Below, piece by piece: positions 1 through 8,187 of a stretch of DNA of 64,000 bases (position 1 is its first letter; the number at the start of each line of letters is the position of its first letter). Where the stretch lies: assembly GCA_900544235.1 (NCBI GenBank), contig UQUL01000004.1:1-64000 (forward strand), given 5' to 3'. Source of the stretch: an uncultured Collinsella sp. (lineage in GTDB: Bacteria; Actinomycetota; Coriobacteriia; Coriobacteriales; Coriobacteriaceae). The translations under genes and the position numbers were made by a program. The notes beneath the pieces are model-generated. The model was not told the DNA's origin and made no database searches. It saw only the letters and a program-made list of their open reading frames with translations.

Positions 1-70
1 CAACCAGCACACCCGAGATCGATGCAGCGACAACAGCGAACATCTCGAGCCAAAACGGAATAGCGACCAT
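1..70 (-). CDS. TRIC-type cation channel family protein, N-terminus only
   Basis: Only the first 23 codons of this minus-strand gene are inside the window. They read MVAIPFWLEMFAVVAASI and continue with a Gly-Val-Leu-Val stretch, a hydrophobic first helix. This resembles the start of the bacterial YicG/YadS (UPF0126) proteins, which are trimeric intracellular cation channel homologues in the inner membrane. The match is from memory of the family. The ATG at 70-68 has no strong Shine-Dalgarno sequence, so the exact start is uncertain. Nothing can be said about the missing part. Confidence 0.5.
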   Translation of the reverse strand, partial: MVAIPFWLEMFAVVAASISGVLV

Positions 71-120
71 GGCATCCGAGACATGTGAGGTAATGGTTAT
101 GGCGGCGACGACGGGCAAGA

Positions 121-320
121 TGGGGTCCTTTGGATTGTGGGTTTAGACAATGCCCGTACATAGTACATGGTTGGCGGGCGTGGCGACCCTATTGCTCGGT
201 AAACGGTCGGGGCCGGGTGGGGGCGTAGGTACATAACATGTACATCAGCCTCCAAAGATGTCGAAAAATGTCGGTTTTGGAGGGTGACGTACATGTTTGG
301 GGGTCTGGGTTGATGTTGAA
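121..320. repeat. Repeat-rich intergenic DNA with TACATGT-like words
   Basis: No convincing gene lies between 71 and 345. The stretch holds several copies of words built on GTACAT/ATGTAC (about 157, 231, 238 and 290) and an inverted pair CCTCCAAA near 248 and TTTGGAGG near 275. An open frame on the minus strand here is Pro/Arg-rich and follows these repeats, so it is not called as a gene. What the repeats do is unknown. Confidence 0.4.
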
Positions 321-355
321 CGCGATGGGGGCGTGGCTGAATAGGAGGGATGTCC

Positions 356-435
356 AAATTTTGAGCGGAGCTCAAAATTTATCCGGTCGGCTTACGCCGA
401 CCGCGCTGCGCTAAAACGCGCCACGGGCGCGTTTT
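356..435. repeat. Three consecutive perfect hairpins
   Basis: Three inverted repeats follow each other: AAATTTTGAGC/GCTCAAAATTT (356-366/370-380), GGTCGGC/GCCGACC (385-391/396-402) and AAAACGCGCC/GGCGCGTTTT (413-422/426-435). They sit directly before a tRNA-Ser 3' fragment. They could be a small non-coding mobile element or a compound terminator; the sequence does not decide. Confidence 0.6.
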
Positions 436-456
436 CTTTACGCTCCGCGCCCTGGC

Positions 457-481
457 GGGTTCGAATCCCTCCTCCTCCGCC
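457..481 (+). pseudogene. tRNA-Ser 3'-end fragment
   Basis: Twenty-five bases are identical to the T-arm and acceptor 3' strand of the tRNA-Ser(CGA) gene at 546-636, but lie on the opposite strand. The rest of a tRNA is missing upstream and the encoded CCA end is not kept (the next base is G). It may be a left-over attachment site of an element that once integrated into tRNA-Ser, or a tRNA broken by the hairpin insertion just upstream. Confidence 0.6.
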
Positions 482-504
482 GTATTTGCTTGTAAGGGAC
501 TCAA

Positions 505-534
505 AAGAAAAAAGCTCCCATTCTCGGGAGCTTT
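505..534 (-). terminator. Rho-independent terminator of the tRNA-Ser pair
   Basis: AAAGCTCCC (511-519) pairs with GGGAGCTTT (526-534). On the minus strand the stem is followed by a T run, which places it as the end of the transcript carrying the two tRNA-Ser genes. Confidence 0.85.
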
Positions 535-545
535 CTCAATCTAAA

Positions 546-636
546 TGGCGGAGGAGGAGGGATTCGAACCCTCGTGACCTTATACAGGCCAAACGGTTTT
601 CGAGACCGCCGCATTCAACCACTCTGCCACCCCTCC
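546..636 (-). tRNA. tRNA-Ser (anticodon CGA)
   Basis: The minus strand folds as a class II tRNA: acceptor GGAGGGG, D-arm GGCAGAGTGG, anticodon stem with CTCGAAA giving anticodon CGA, a long variable arm typical of tRNA-Ser, a T-arm with GGTTCGAATCC, and an encoded 3' CCA. It reads UCG serine codons. A terminator follows at once, and a second tRNA-Ser lies 48 bp upstream in the same direction. Confidence 0.96.
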
Positions 637-684
637 GCGTGGGGTAAAAACAAAGCAGGCTCGAAGGCCTGCTTTGGAATTAAC

Positions 685-775
685 TGGCGGAGAGTCAGGG
701 ATTTGAACCCTGGAGACGCTTTTGACGCCTACACGATTTCCAATCGTGCTCCTTCGGCCACTCGGACAACTCTCC
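685..775 (-). tRNA. tRNA-Ser (anticodon GGA)
   Basis: Class II tRNA on the minus strand with acceptor GGAGAGT, anticodon stem CACGATT/AATCGTG around the GGA anticodon, a long variable arm, T-arm GGTTCAAATCC and an encoded CCA end. It reads UCC and UCU serine codons. It is probably the first gene of a two-tRNA transcript. Confidence 0.96.
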
Positions 776-791
776 GTTAAATGCGAAAGTC

Positions 792-819
792 AGTATACAC
801 GAGGAATCGCAAAGTGCAA
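792..819 (-). promoter_or_regulatory. Promoter of the tRNA-Ser pair
   Basis: On the minus strand a -35 box TTGCAC (819-814) is separated by 16 bases from a -10 box TATACT (797-792), a good sigma-70-type match. The tRNA-Ser(GGA) 5' end lies about 17 bases downstream of the -10. Confidence 0.7.
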
Positions 820-1180
820 ACAGAAAAGTTGGCATTTTTTAAAACGCTCGGCCGCGCTTGGCGTTGCAGTGGGGTTTGAGGTGCCAAAAAAACGGCTTCC
901 GACCAGCGTGGTTGATCAACTCAATTGTTCAAAAGGGGTATTCATAAGCGACTTGGCAATGAATTTAAAAATCTTTGGGTGGTGCTGTGGACCACTGGTA
1001 TGCATTTTGCGACCACAGCCTTGTGCCCGTTGACCTGTGGCTTGGCTCAGCTTGTCACCACGGCACCGTATCTTGTCCACAGATTCGTCAAGCTTTTGGT
1101 CAGCATTTGGTTGGAATGCGCATGAAACGTCGTGCGAGTATGGGCATATGTGGAGGTCATGAGGTTGTAGCTGCATATTC
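820..1180. other. Intergenic region without a gene; scattered CCACA boxes
   Basis: I see no coding sequence here. The part from 980 to 1085 has four TGTGG/CCACA words, one of which (TTGTCCACA near 1075) is one base from the DnaA box consensus. With ssb and dnaB close by this could be a replication-linked region, but one good box is weak evidence. Confidence 0.3.
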
Positions 1181-1209
1181 TTGCGGCCTGGGAGGTTGAA
1201 AGATATTAT
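1181..1209 (+). promoter_or_regulatory. Promoter of the rpsF operon
   Basis: TTGCGG (1181-1186) and TATTAT (1204-1209) are separated by exactly 17 bases. Transcription starting near 1216 would give a leader of about 65 bases that contains the hairpin at 1226-1254. Confidence 0.6.
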
Positions 1210-1225
1210 TACCAAGTCTTTTCCT

Positions 1226-1254
1226 GCTTCAGGCGCACCTTCACGACCTGAAGC
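1226..1254 (+). promoter_or_regulatory. rpsF leader hairpin, candidate S6:S18 autoregulatory site
   Basis: GCTTCAGG (1226-1233) pairs perfectly with CCTGAAGC (1247-1254) across a 13-base loop, ending 13 bases before the rpsF ribosome-binding site. Many bacteria carry a structured rpsF leader that binds the S6:S18 complex to repress the operon. Position and operon content fit, but I could not confirm the conserved CCG loop motif of that RNA. Confidence 0.5.
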
Positions 1255-1280
1255 CACATTTGCCCAGAGGAGGTGACAAT

Positions 1281-1574
1281 ATGAAGGCTTATGAACTGCT
1301 GTTCTTTGTTGACCCGTCGCTCGACCCCGAGACTCGTCTCGCTGTTATGAAGCGTATCGATACCACGATCGCTGAGGGCGCTGGCAAGGTCGACTCCGTT
1401 GACGAGTGGGGCAAGCGCAAGCTCGCCTACGAGATCAACGACCTCACCGATGGTGACTACACCCTCATCAACTTCCACGCAGATCCTACCCAGATCGCCG
1501 AGCTTGATCGCGTCCTGCGCATCACCGACGCTGTGGTCCGCCACATGATCGTCCGTCGCGACGACCAGGAGTAA
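1281..1574 (+). CDS. rpsF: 30S ribosomal protein S6
   Basis: The 97-residue product has the usual S6 length and the typical start MKAYELLFFVDPSLD, followed by the conserved DWGKRKLAYEI-like strand (here DEWGKRKLAYEIND) and a C-terminal RHMIVRRDD. S6 binds 16S rRNA together with S18 in the platform of the small subunit. The ATG is preceded by an AGGAGG-type site at 1268. It is the first gene of an rpsF-ssb-rpsR-rplI operon, an order found in many bacteria, and probably feels the leader hairpin just upstream. Confidence 0.97.
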   Translation: MKAYELLFFVDPSLDPETRLAVMKRIDTTIAEGAGKVDSVDEWGKRKLAYEINDLTDGDYTLINFHADPTQIAELDRVLRITDAVVRHMIVRRDDQE

Positions 1575-1622
1575 GACTGTCGTTTTGGACTGGGCTTGTG
1601 CCCCAAGAGGAAGTAGTGAGTT

Positions 1623-2075
1623 ATGAGCATCAATCGAGTGAACATCACCGGTAACCTCACCCGCGATCCCGAGCTGCGCGCCACTGCTGGCGGAACCCAG
1701 GTTCTGTCCTTTGGCGTTGCCGTGAACGATCGTCGCCGCAACGCGCAGACTGGCGAGTGGGAGGACTATCCCAACTTTGTCGACTGCACCATGTTCGGCA
1801 CCCGCGCCGAGGCCGTGAGCCGTTTCCTGGCAAAGGGAAACAAGGTCGCGATCGAGGGCAAGCTGCGCTACAGCTCTTGGGAGCGCGACGGCCAGCGCCG
1901 GAGCAAACTTGAGGTCATCGTCGATGAGATCGAGTTTATGAGCTCCCGTGGTGGCCAGGGTGGCTACGATCAGGGCGGTTACGCCCCCGCAGCTCCCGCG
2001 CCCGCAGCACGTCCTGCCGCACCGGTGGCCACGCCGCCCGCGGTCGACGTCTACGATGAGGACATCCCGTTCTAA
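1623..2075 (+). CDS. ssb: Single-stranded DNA-binding protein
   Basis: The 150-residue protein starts MSINRVNITGNLTRDPELR and carries the OB fold over about residues 1-110 (VLSFGVAVNDRRRN, VDCTMFGTRAEAVSRFLAKG, IEGKLRYSSW). A Gly/Ala/Pro-rich flexible tail follows and ends in DEDIPF, the acidic tip that docks partner proteins such as helicases and repair enzymes. It coats single-stranded DNA during replication. Lying between rpsF and rpsR is the common arrangement. GAGGAAGTAGTGAGTT upstream supplies a ribosome-binding site. Confidence 0.97.
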   Translation: MSINRVNITGNLTRDPELRATAGGTQVLSFGVAVNDRRRNAQTGEWEDYPNFVDCTMFGTRAEAVSRFLAKGNKVAIEGKLRYSSWERDGQRRSKLEVIVDEIEFMSSRGGQGGYDQGGYAPAAPAPAARPAAPVATPPAVDVYDEDIPF

Positions 2076-2102
2076 GGGTTGTTCACCTATTTTTGAGTGA
2101 GA

Positions 2103-2128
2103 GGCGGCTTCGGTTCGCCGAAGTTGCC
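2103..2128 (+). promoter_or_regulatory. Intercistronic hairpin between ssb and rpsR
   Basis: An 11-base stem (2103-2113 with 2118-2128, two G-U pairs) closes on a stable TTCG tetraloop and ends 19 bases before the rpsR start. There is no T run, so it is not a standard terminator. It may protect the mRNA, mark a processing site or tune rpsR translation. Confidence 0.6.
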
Positions 2129-2147
2129 AAATGAAAGGTATTTTGAC

Positions 2148-2414
2148 ATGGCTAATGATTTTTCTGCACGTCAGCCGCGTCGTAAGTACTGCCAGTTCTG
2201 CAAGGAGAACACTGAGTTCATCGACTATAAGGACACTCAGCTTCTCCGTAAGTACATGACCGACCGTGGCAAGATCAAGCCCCGTCGCGTCACTGGCGCT
2301 TGCACGCAGCATCAGCATGACATCGCCAACGCCATCAAGCGCGCCCGCGAGATGGCTCTCCTGCCGTACACCGTCCCCGTGGTTTCCTCTCGTGGCAACC
2401 GCGACCGCGGCTAA
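2148..2414 (+). CDS. rpsR: 30S ribosomal protein S18
   Basis: The 88-residue product contains [19 protein letters not shown], then [19 protein letters not shown] and CTQHQ, the standard S18 layout. The CxxC near the start and the later Cys/His form a likely zinc site; S18 comes in zinc-binding and zinc-free versions, and this is the Cys-containing one. S18 pairs with S6 on the small-subunit platform. The start ATG at 2148 has AAAGG eight bases upstream and gives the usual [13 protein letters not shown] beginning. Confidence 0.96.
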   Translation: MANDFSARQPRRKYCQFCKENTEFIDYKDTQLLRKYMTDRGKIKPRRVTGACTQHQHDIANAIKRAREMALLPYTVPVVSSRGNRDRG

Positions 2415-2429
2415 GAAGGGAGACGCATC

Positions 2430-2969
2430 ATGAAGGTTATTCTTCTCGATGAGATCAAGGGCAAGGGCGGCGAGGGTGACGTCGTAGAGGTCGCTCAGGG
2501 TTACGCTGAGAACTTCCTGTTCCCCAAGAAGCTCGCTGTTGCCGCCACCAAGGGCAACCTCAAGCAGCTTGACGAGCGTCGCAACAACATCGCCAAGCGC
2601 GAGGCCGTCCGTCTGGCTACCGCCAACGAGACCAAGGCTGCCTTCGAGGGCAAGACGGTCACCGTTGACGTCAAGGTCGGCGACGAGGGCATCCTCTTTG
2701 GCTCCGTTACCGCCGCTATGATCGCTGACGCCATCAAGGCTCAGCTCGGTATGGACATCGACCGCAAGCGCGTCGAGCTCGGTAAGCCCATCAAGGTTGC
2801 CGGTGCCCACACCGTTGCCATCTCGCTGTACCGCGAGATCAAGGCCGAGGTTGTCGTTCTCGTCGGCGTTACCGCCGAGGAGCTCGCTGCCGAGGCTGAG
2901 GTCGAGGAGGCCGCTGAGGTCGCCGAGGCCGAGACCGCCGAGGTCGAGACTGAGGCTGCTGCCGAGTAG
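2430..2969 (+). CDS. rplI: 50S ribosomal protein L9
   Basis: The first 150 or so residues are ordinary L9: MKVILLDEIKGKGGEGDVVEVAQGYAENFLFPKK for the N-terminal rRNA-binding domain, a long central helix, and the C-terminal domain with LFGSVT and KRVEL. L9 stabilises the L1-stalk side of the large subunit and helps hold the reading frame. At 179 residues it is about 30 longer than usual because of an acidic Ala/Glu/Val tail starting near residue 150. It is the last gene of the operon and a strong terminator follows. Confidence 0.96.
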   Translation: MKVILLDEIKGKGGEGDVVEVAQGYAENFLFPKKLAVAATKGNLKQLDERRNNIAKREAVRLATANETKAAFEGKTVTVDVKVGDEGILFGSVTAAMIADAIKAQLGMDIDRKRVELGKPIKVAGAHTVAISLYREIKAEVVVLVGVTAEELAAEAEVEEAAEVAEAETAEVETEAAAE

Positions 2970-3003
2970 CATTTGCTGCAACGCAACAATCTTGTTCTAA
3001 GAA

Positions 3004-3040
3004 GGGCGCTCTGGGAAACCAGGGCGCCCTTTTGTTTTTT
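3004..3040 (+). terminator. Terminator of the rpsF operon
   Basis: GGGCGCTCTGG (3004-3014) pairs with CCAGGGCGCCC (3019-3029) with one G-U pair around a GAAA loop. TTTTGTTTTTT follows, a textbook Rho-independent terminator. Confidence 0.95.
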
Positions 3041-3193
3041 GCGCTGAGTGAGTGTCATGGTGAACGTTGCGTCGAAGTCCTATATACAGGACCGTTCATC
3101 CGTTTGGTTCGGTGATGATTGGCGGCGCGCGGCGCGTTTTGGGGCCGTGGCTGATACTATGGATGCTCGCAAGCGATATGAATGAGGATGCTC

Positions 3194-4585
3194 ATGGCAT
3201 ATGACGATAGGGAGACCGGGCTGACGGTTGAGGACCGCGGCTCAAAGTTGGGTCTTCCCCAAAACCAAGATGCAGAGGCCAATGTACTGGCCGCCATGCT
3301 GCTATCGCCCGAGGTGGTCGAAGAGGCCCAGGTCGAGCTGCAGCCCGATGACTTCTACCGGCCCATTCATAAGACCATCTATACCGCGATGGTCGATATG
3401 TACAACAGCCGCATTCCCATCGACTCCATCTCGCTGATCGATTACCTGCGAAGCATCAACAAGCTCGATGCCGTGGGCGGCGAGGCGTACATTTTGGAGC
3501 TGATGGGTCAGACCCTGTCGCTCGTCAACTGGCAGCACCATGCCGCCATCGTTCGCCGCGATTCGATGCTGCGCGAGCTGATCGGCGCCACCAACGAGAT
3601 CAACGCGCTGGCATATAACGCCCCCACCGACACCAAAGAGGTTGTCGAGCTGGCCGAGAGCAAGCTGCTCAAGGTCACGGCACGCGAGGTCAAGTCGAGC
3701 TACAAGACGCTGACCGAGTTTATGGTCGAGGCCTATAACGAGGCCGAGGAAGTGTGCCAGGCCGGTGGCCAGGCTGCGGGCGTGCCCACGGGCTTCCCGT
3801 CGCTCGACCGCATGCTCATGGGTTTTCGCGAAGGCCAGCTCATCATCATCGGTGCCCGTCCTGCCGTGGGTAAGACGTCGTTCGCTCTGAATCTGGCGCT
3901 CAACGCTGCCGCTGCTGGTTATACCGTCGGCTTCTTCTCGCTGGAGATGTCGGGCAAGGAAATTGCCCAGCGTCTGATTTGCGCCTATGCCATGATCTCG
4001 ATCAGTGATTTCCGCATGGGCCGCATTAGCCCCGAGCAGTGGGCCAATATCAACGAGGCCACGCAGACCTTATCCAAGCTGGATATTCTGATTGACGATA
4101 CGCCCGGCACCACAGTGACCGAGATTCGCGCCAAGAGCCGCCGTATGCTCCATAACAAGGAGAAGGCCATCATCATCCTGGACTACCTGCAGCTGGTGAG
4201 TCCTCCGCCGGGACGCCGCTCCGAGAGCCGTACCGTCGAGGTTTCGGAGATGTCGCGTGGTCTGAAGATCATGGCCAAGGAGCTCAAGATCCCGCTCATC
4301 GCGCTGTCGCAGCTCTCGCGTCAGGTCGAATCCCGTACCGGCAAGCGCCCGCAACTTTCCGACCTTCGTGAATCGGGCTCCATCGAGCAGGACGCCGATA
4401 TCGTTATGTTCTTGGACCGCTCCGCCGACGAGGCCGAGGCCTCGCGCGACGATCGACCCGACGAGGGCGTTACGCGTATCGTCGTGGCCAAGAACCGTTC
4501 GGGCCCGATCGGCGACGTCGACCTGATGTTCCTGCCGGCATCCACCAAGTTCTATGAGCTTGATGGGGCACATGCCGAGGAGTAG
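3194..4585 (+). CDS. dnaB: Replicative DNA helicase DnaB
   Basis: The 463-residue protein has the DnaB N-terminal helical domain (NQDAEANVLAAMLLSPE) and a RecA-like C-terminal motor with Walker A GARPAVGKTS near residue 220, the ILDYLQL Walker B, and LSQLSRQVESR followed by LSDLRESGSIEQDAD. It unwinds DNA ahead of the fork as a hexamer. Upstream in-frame ATGs exist at 3182 and 3188; I chose 3194 because a GAGG site sits six bases before it. No intein or insertion is seen. The gene follows the ribosomal operon, a common location. Confidence 0.96.
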   Translation: MAYDDRETGLTVEDRGSKLGLPQNQDAEANVLAAMLLSPEVVEEAQVELQPDDFYRPIHKTIYTAMVDMYNSRIPIDSISLIDYLRSINKLDAVGGEAYILELMGQTLSLVNWQHHAAIVRRDSMLRELIGATNEINALAYNAPTDTKEVVELAESKLLKVTAREVKSSYKTLTEFMVEAYNEAEEVCQAGGQAAGVPTGFPSLDRMLMGFREGQLIIIGARPAVGKTSFALNLALNAAAAGYTVGFFSLEMSGKEIAQRLICAYAMISISDFRMGRISPEQWANINEATQTLSKLDILIDDTPGTTVTEIRAKSRRMLHNKEKAIIILDYLQLVSPPPGRRSESRTVEVSEMSRGLKIMAKELKIPLIALSQLSRQVESRTGKRPQLSDLRESGSIEQDADIVMFLDRSADEAEASRDDRPDEGVTRIVVAKNRSGPIGDVDLMFLPASTKFYELDGAHAEE

Positions 4586-4669
4586 GACAGGCGCCCGTTG
4601 CACGGGTATACTGGGAATGTTTTGTGCTTCTGCGTGCCGGCGTGGCGCGTAGACAGTCCATGAATGTAA

Positions 4670-5965
<1,296 letters not shown>

Positions 5966-5987
5966 TCGGGACTATTTGGTTATTGCG

Positions 5988-6032
5988 ATATACCCCTTTG
6001 CAGCCCGGACGGGCGGCCGAGGGGTATATTTG
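5988..6032 (+). terminator. Nested hairpin after purA, probable terminator
   Basis: ATATACCCCT (5988-5997) pairs with AGGGGTATAT (6020-6029) and encloses a second GCCCG/CGGGC stem. TTTGCTT follows, so termination is likely but the T run is short. Confidence 0.6.
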
Positions 6033-6083
6033 CTTGCAAAGGGCTCGCGCGGAGCGGGCCGTTCATCCATAGAGGAGGCACCC

Positions 6084-7388
6084 TTGAAGGCGGACACTCA
6101 AACCATCGACATCCTGTTGTTGGGCAGCGGCGGCCGCGAGCATGCTTTGGCAGCTAAGCTCGCAGCATCACCGCGCGCCGGCAAGCTCTACATCGCGCCG
6201 GGTAACGGCGGCACTGCGAGCTGCGGCGAGAACGTTGTTCTTGACGACTGCGATCCTGCGGCCGTGGCGGCGTTTGCGCAGAGCCACGGATGCGGACTCG
6301 TGGTAATTGGCCCCGAGGCTCCGCTCGTGGCGGGCGTGGCCGACGCCGTGCGCGCGGCGGGTATTCCCTGCTTTGGCCCGGGTGCCGAGGGCGCCCAGAT
6401 GGAGGGCTCCAAGCTGTTCTCCAAGCAGCTCATGGAGCGTGCGGGCATTCCGACGGCAGCCTACGGCTCGTTTACCGACGAGGCTTCGGCTCTTGCCTAT
6501 GTGCGTGAGCAGGGCGCTCCGCTGGTCGTCAAGGCTGACGGCCTGGCCGCAGGCAAGGGCGTTATCGTGGCGACTGAGCTCGAGCAGGCCGAAGAGGCCG
6601 TGCGCGAGTGTTTTGGCGGCACCTTTGGCGATGCCGGCAATACCGTGGTCATCGAGGAGATGCTCGTTGGTCCTGAGTGCTCGCTGCTGGCCTTTACCGA
6701 CGGCAAGACCGTGCGCCCCATGGCCACTTCGCAGGACCACAAGCGTGCGCTCGAGGGCGACAAGGGTCCCAACACCGGTGGCATGGGCGTTTACAGCCCG
6801 GTGCCCATCGTGACTGACGAGGAGCACGCCACCATGGTGAAGGTCATGGAGCAGACCGTGGCCGAGCTCGCTGCTGAGGGTATCGACTACCGCGGCTGCC
6901 TGTACGGCGGCTTTATGCTCACGCCTGCCGGCCCCAAGGTGCTGGAGTTCAACGCCCGCTTTGGCGACCCTGAGACGCAGGTCGTGCTGCCGCGCCTCAA
7001 GAACGACCTGGTCGAGGTTATGCTCGCCTGCGCCAACTGCGAGCTTGATCAGATTGAGCTCGACTGGCGTGACGAGTGGGCCGTGGCTGTTGTCCTGACG
7101 AGCGCGGGCTATCCCGGCAGCTACGAGAAGGGCAAAGTCATCACCGGCATCGCCGACGCCGAGGCCATGGAGAACGTGACCGTGTACCATGCCGGCACCG
7201 CCGTGGTGGACGGCCGGCTCGTGACCAACGGCGGCCGTGTGCTTGCCGTGACCGCGCTGGGCGATACGTTTGAGAACGCCCGCAACCTTGCCTACGAGGC
7301 CTGCGAGAAGATTGATTTTGAGGGCAAGACCCTGCGTCACGACATCGGCCTGCGCGCGCTGCGCGGCCGCGACGCCTGGGATGCCTAA
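6084..7388 (+). CDS. purD: Phosphoribosylamine--glycine ligase
   Basis: The 434-residue product has the GARS motifs [14 protein letters not shown] near the start, [13 protein letters not shown] in the ATP-grasp region, and [28 protein letters not shown]. It catalyses the second step of purine synthesis, the ATP-dependent joining of glycine to phosphoribosylamine. I place the start at a TTG at 6084 because AGAGGAGG lies five bases before it. No ATG fits: the only open frame upstream runs into the purA end and the hairpin. It is followed after 21 bases by a Nudix gene. Confidence 0.95.
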   Translation: MKADTQTIDILLLGSGGREHALAAKLAASPRAGKLYIAPGNGGTASCGENVVLDDCDPAAVAAFAQSHGCGLVVIGPEAPLVAGVADAVRAAGIPCFGPGAEGAQMEGSKLFSKQLMERAGIPTAAYGSFTDEASALAYVREQGAPLVVKADGLAAGKGVIVATELEQAEEAVRECFGGTFGDAGNTVVIEEMLVGPECSLLAFTDGKTVRPMATSQDHKRALEGDKGPNTGGMGVYSPVPIVTDEEHATMVKVMEQTVAELAAEGIDYRGCLYGGFMLTPAGPKVLEFNARFGDPETQVVLPRLKNDLVEVMLACANCELDQIELDWRDEWAVAVVLTSAGYPGSYEKGKVITGIADAEAMENVTVYHAGTAVVDGRLVTNGGRVLAVTALGDTFENARNLAYEACEKIDFEGKTLRHDIGLRALRGRDAWDA

Positions 7389-7409
7389 AATCCGAGAGGA
7401 ATGAGACGG

Positions 7410-8105
7410 ATGGACGAGAAGAACGAAGAGCTCGTGGACGCGCAGATCGTCGAAGAGGACAGCCGCATGTATGGGCACGCCGAGGGCGAGCCTGGTGGCG
7501 AGGTCGCTGACGAGCCGGCGCTGGTGCTGGGCGACGACGACCCGCACGATGCCGAGCTGCACGAGAAGATTCTTTCGGAGGAGTGCGCCTGGAAGGGCAA
7601 GATCCTTGACGTCCACCGTCTTGAAGTTGAGCTGCCCAACGGTCACCGCAGCGCCCGCGATATCGTTCGCCATCCGGGCGCGGCGGCCGTTGTGGCGCTT
7701 ACCGAGAGCGGCAAGATCGTACTGGTGCGTCAGTACCGCACCGCCATCGACCGCGTGACGGTCGAGATTCCCGCCGGCAAGCTCGATCCAGGCGAGGACC
7801 CGCTCGATTGCGCCAAGCGCGAACTGCATGAGGAGACGGGCTTTAGGGCCGGTCGCATTCGCTTTTTGACGTCGATTGTCACGTCCTGCGGTTTTTGCGA
7901 TGAGATCATCCACATCTACTTGGCTACCAAGCTCGAGTTTGATGCGCCCAACCCCGATGATGACGAGTTTGTCAACGTGGACCTGGTGCCGCTGCACGAG
8001 CTGATTGACGCCGTGCTCGACGGCAAGATCGAAGACGCCAAGACCGTCGTAGGCGCCTTGGCCTGCGACAGCATCGCGCACCGCCTTGGGGGCACGGAGC
8101 TTTAA
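7410..8105 (+). CDS. Nudix hydrolase, ADP-ribose pyrophosphatase type
   Basis: The 231-residue protein has a full Nudix box at about residues 122-144 (G-x5-E-x7-RELHEETG). The strand KIVLVRQYRTAID before it and the C-terminal fold are like NudF-type ADP-ribose pyrophosphatases, which clear ADP-ribose in the cytoplasm. The first 55 or so residues form a Glu/Asp-rich extension not needed for the fold. The ATG at 7410 is preferred to the one at 7401 because GAGAGGA is nine bases upstream of it. The substrate is inferred from the family. Confidence 0.88.
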   Translation: MDEKNEELVDAQIVEEDSRMYGHAEGEPGGEVADEPALVLGDDDPHDAELHEKILSEECAWKGKILDVHRLEVELPNGHRSARDIVRHPGAAAVVALTESGKIVLVRQYRTAIDRVTVEIPAGKLDPGEDPLDCAKRELHEETGFRAGRIRFLTSIVTSCGFCDEIIHIYLATKLEFDAPNPDDDEFVNVDLVPLHELIDAVLDGKIEDAKTVVGALACDSIAHRLGGTEL

Positions 8106-8116
8106 CGAGTGGGGAT

Positions 8117-8157
8117 AGCCCTGGGACAAGTACTACTGATTGCTTTGTCCTAGGGCC
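8117..8157 (+). terminator. Hairpin after the Nudix gene, possible terminator
   Basis: AGCCCTGGGACAA pairs with TTGTCCTAGGGCCT around a loop of about 14 bases. It lies between the Nudix and ABC exporter genes. The T run after it is weak, so read-through is possible. Confidence 0.5.
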
Positions 8158-8187
8158 TTACGTTGCTGATATTTCTTTGAGGATCAC

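Noticed and set aside
722..1257. Several short open frames on both strands before rpsF
   Set aside because: They overlap tRNA and promoter sequence, lack ribosome-binding sites and have no protein-like composition.
6168..8129. A 653-codon open frame on the minus strand across purD and the Nudix gene
   Set aside because: It spans two well-supported genes on the other strand and has no ribosome-binding site or recognisable domain.
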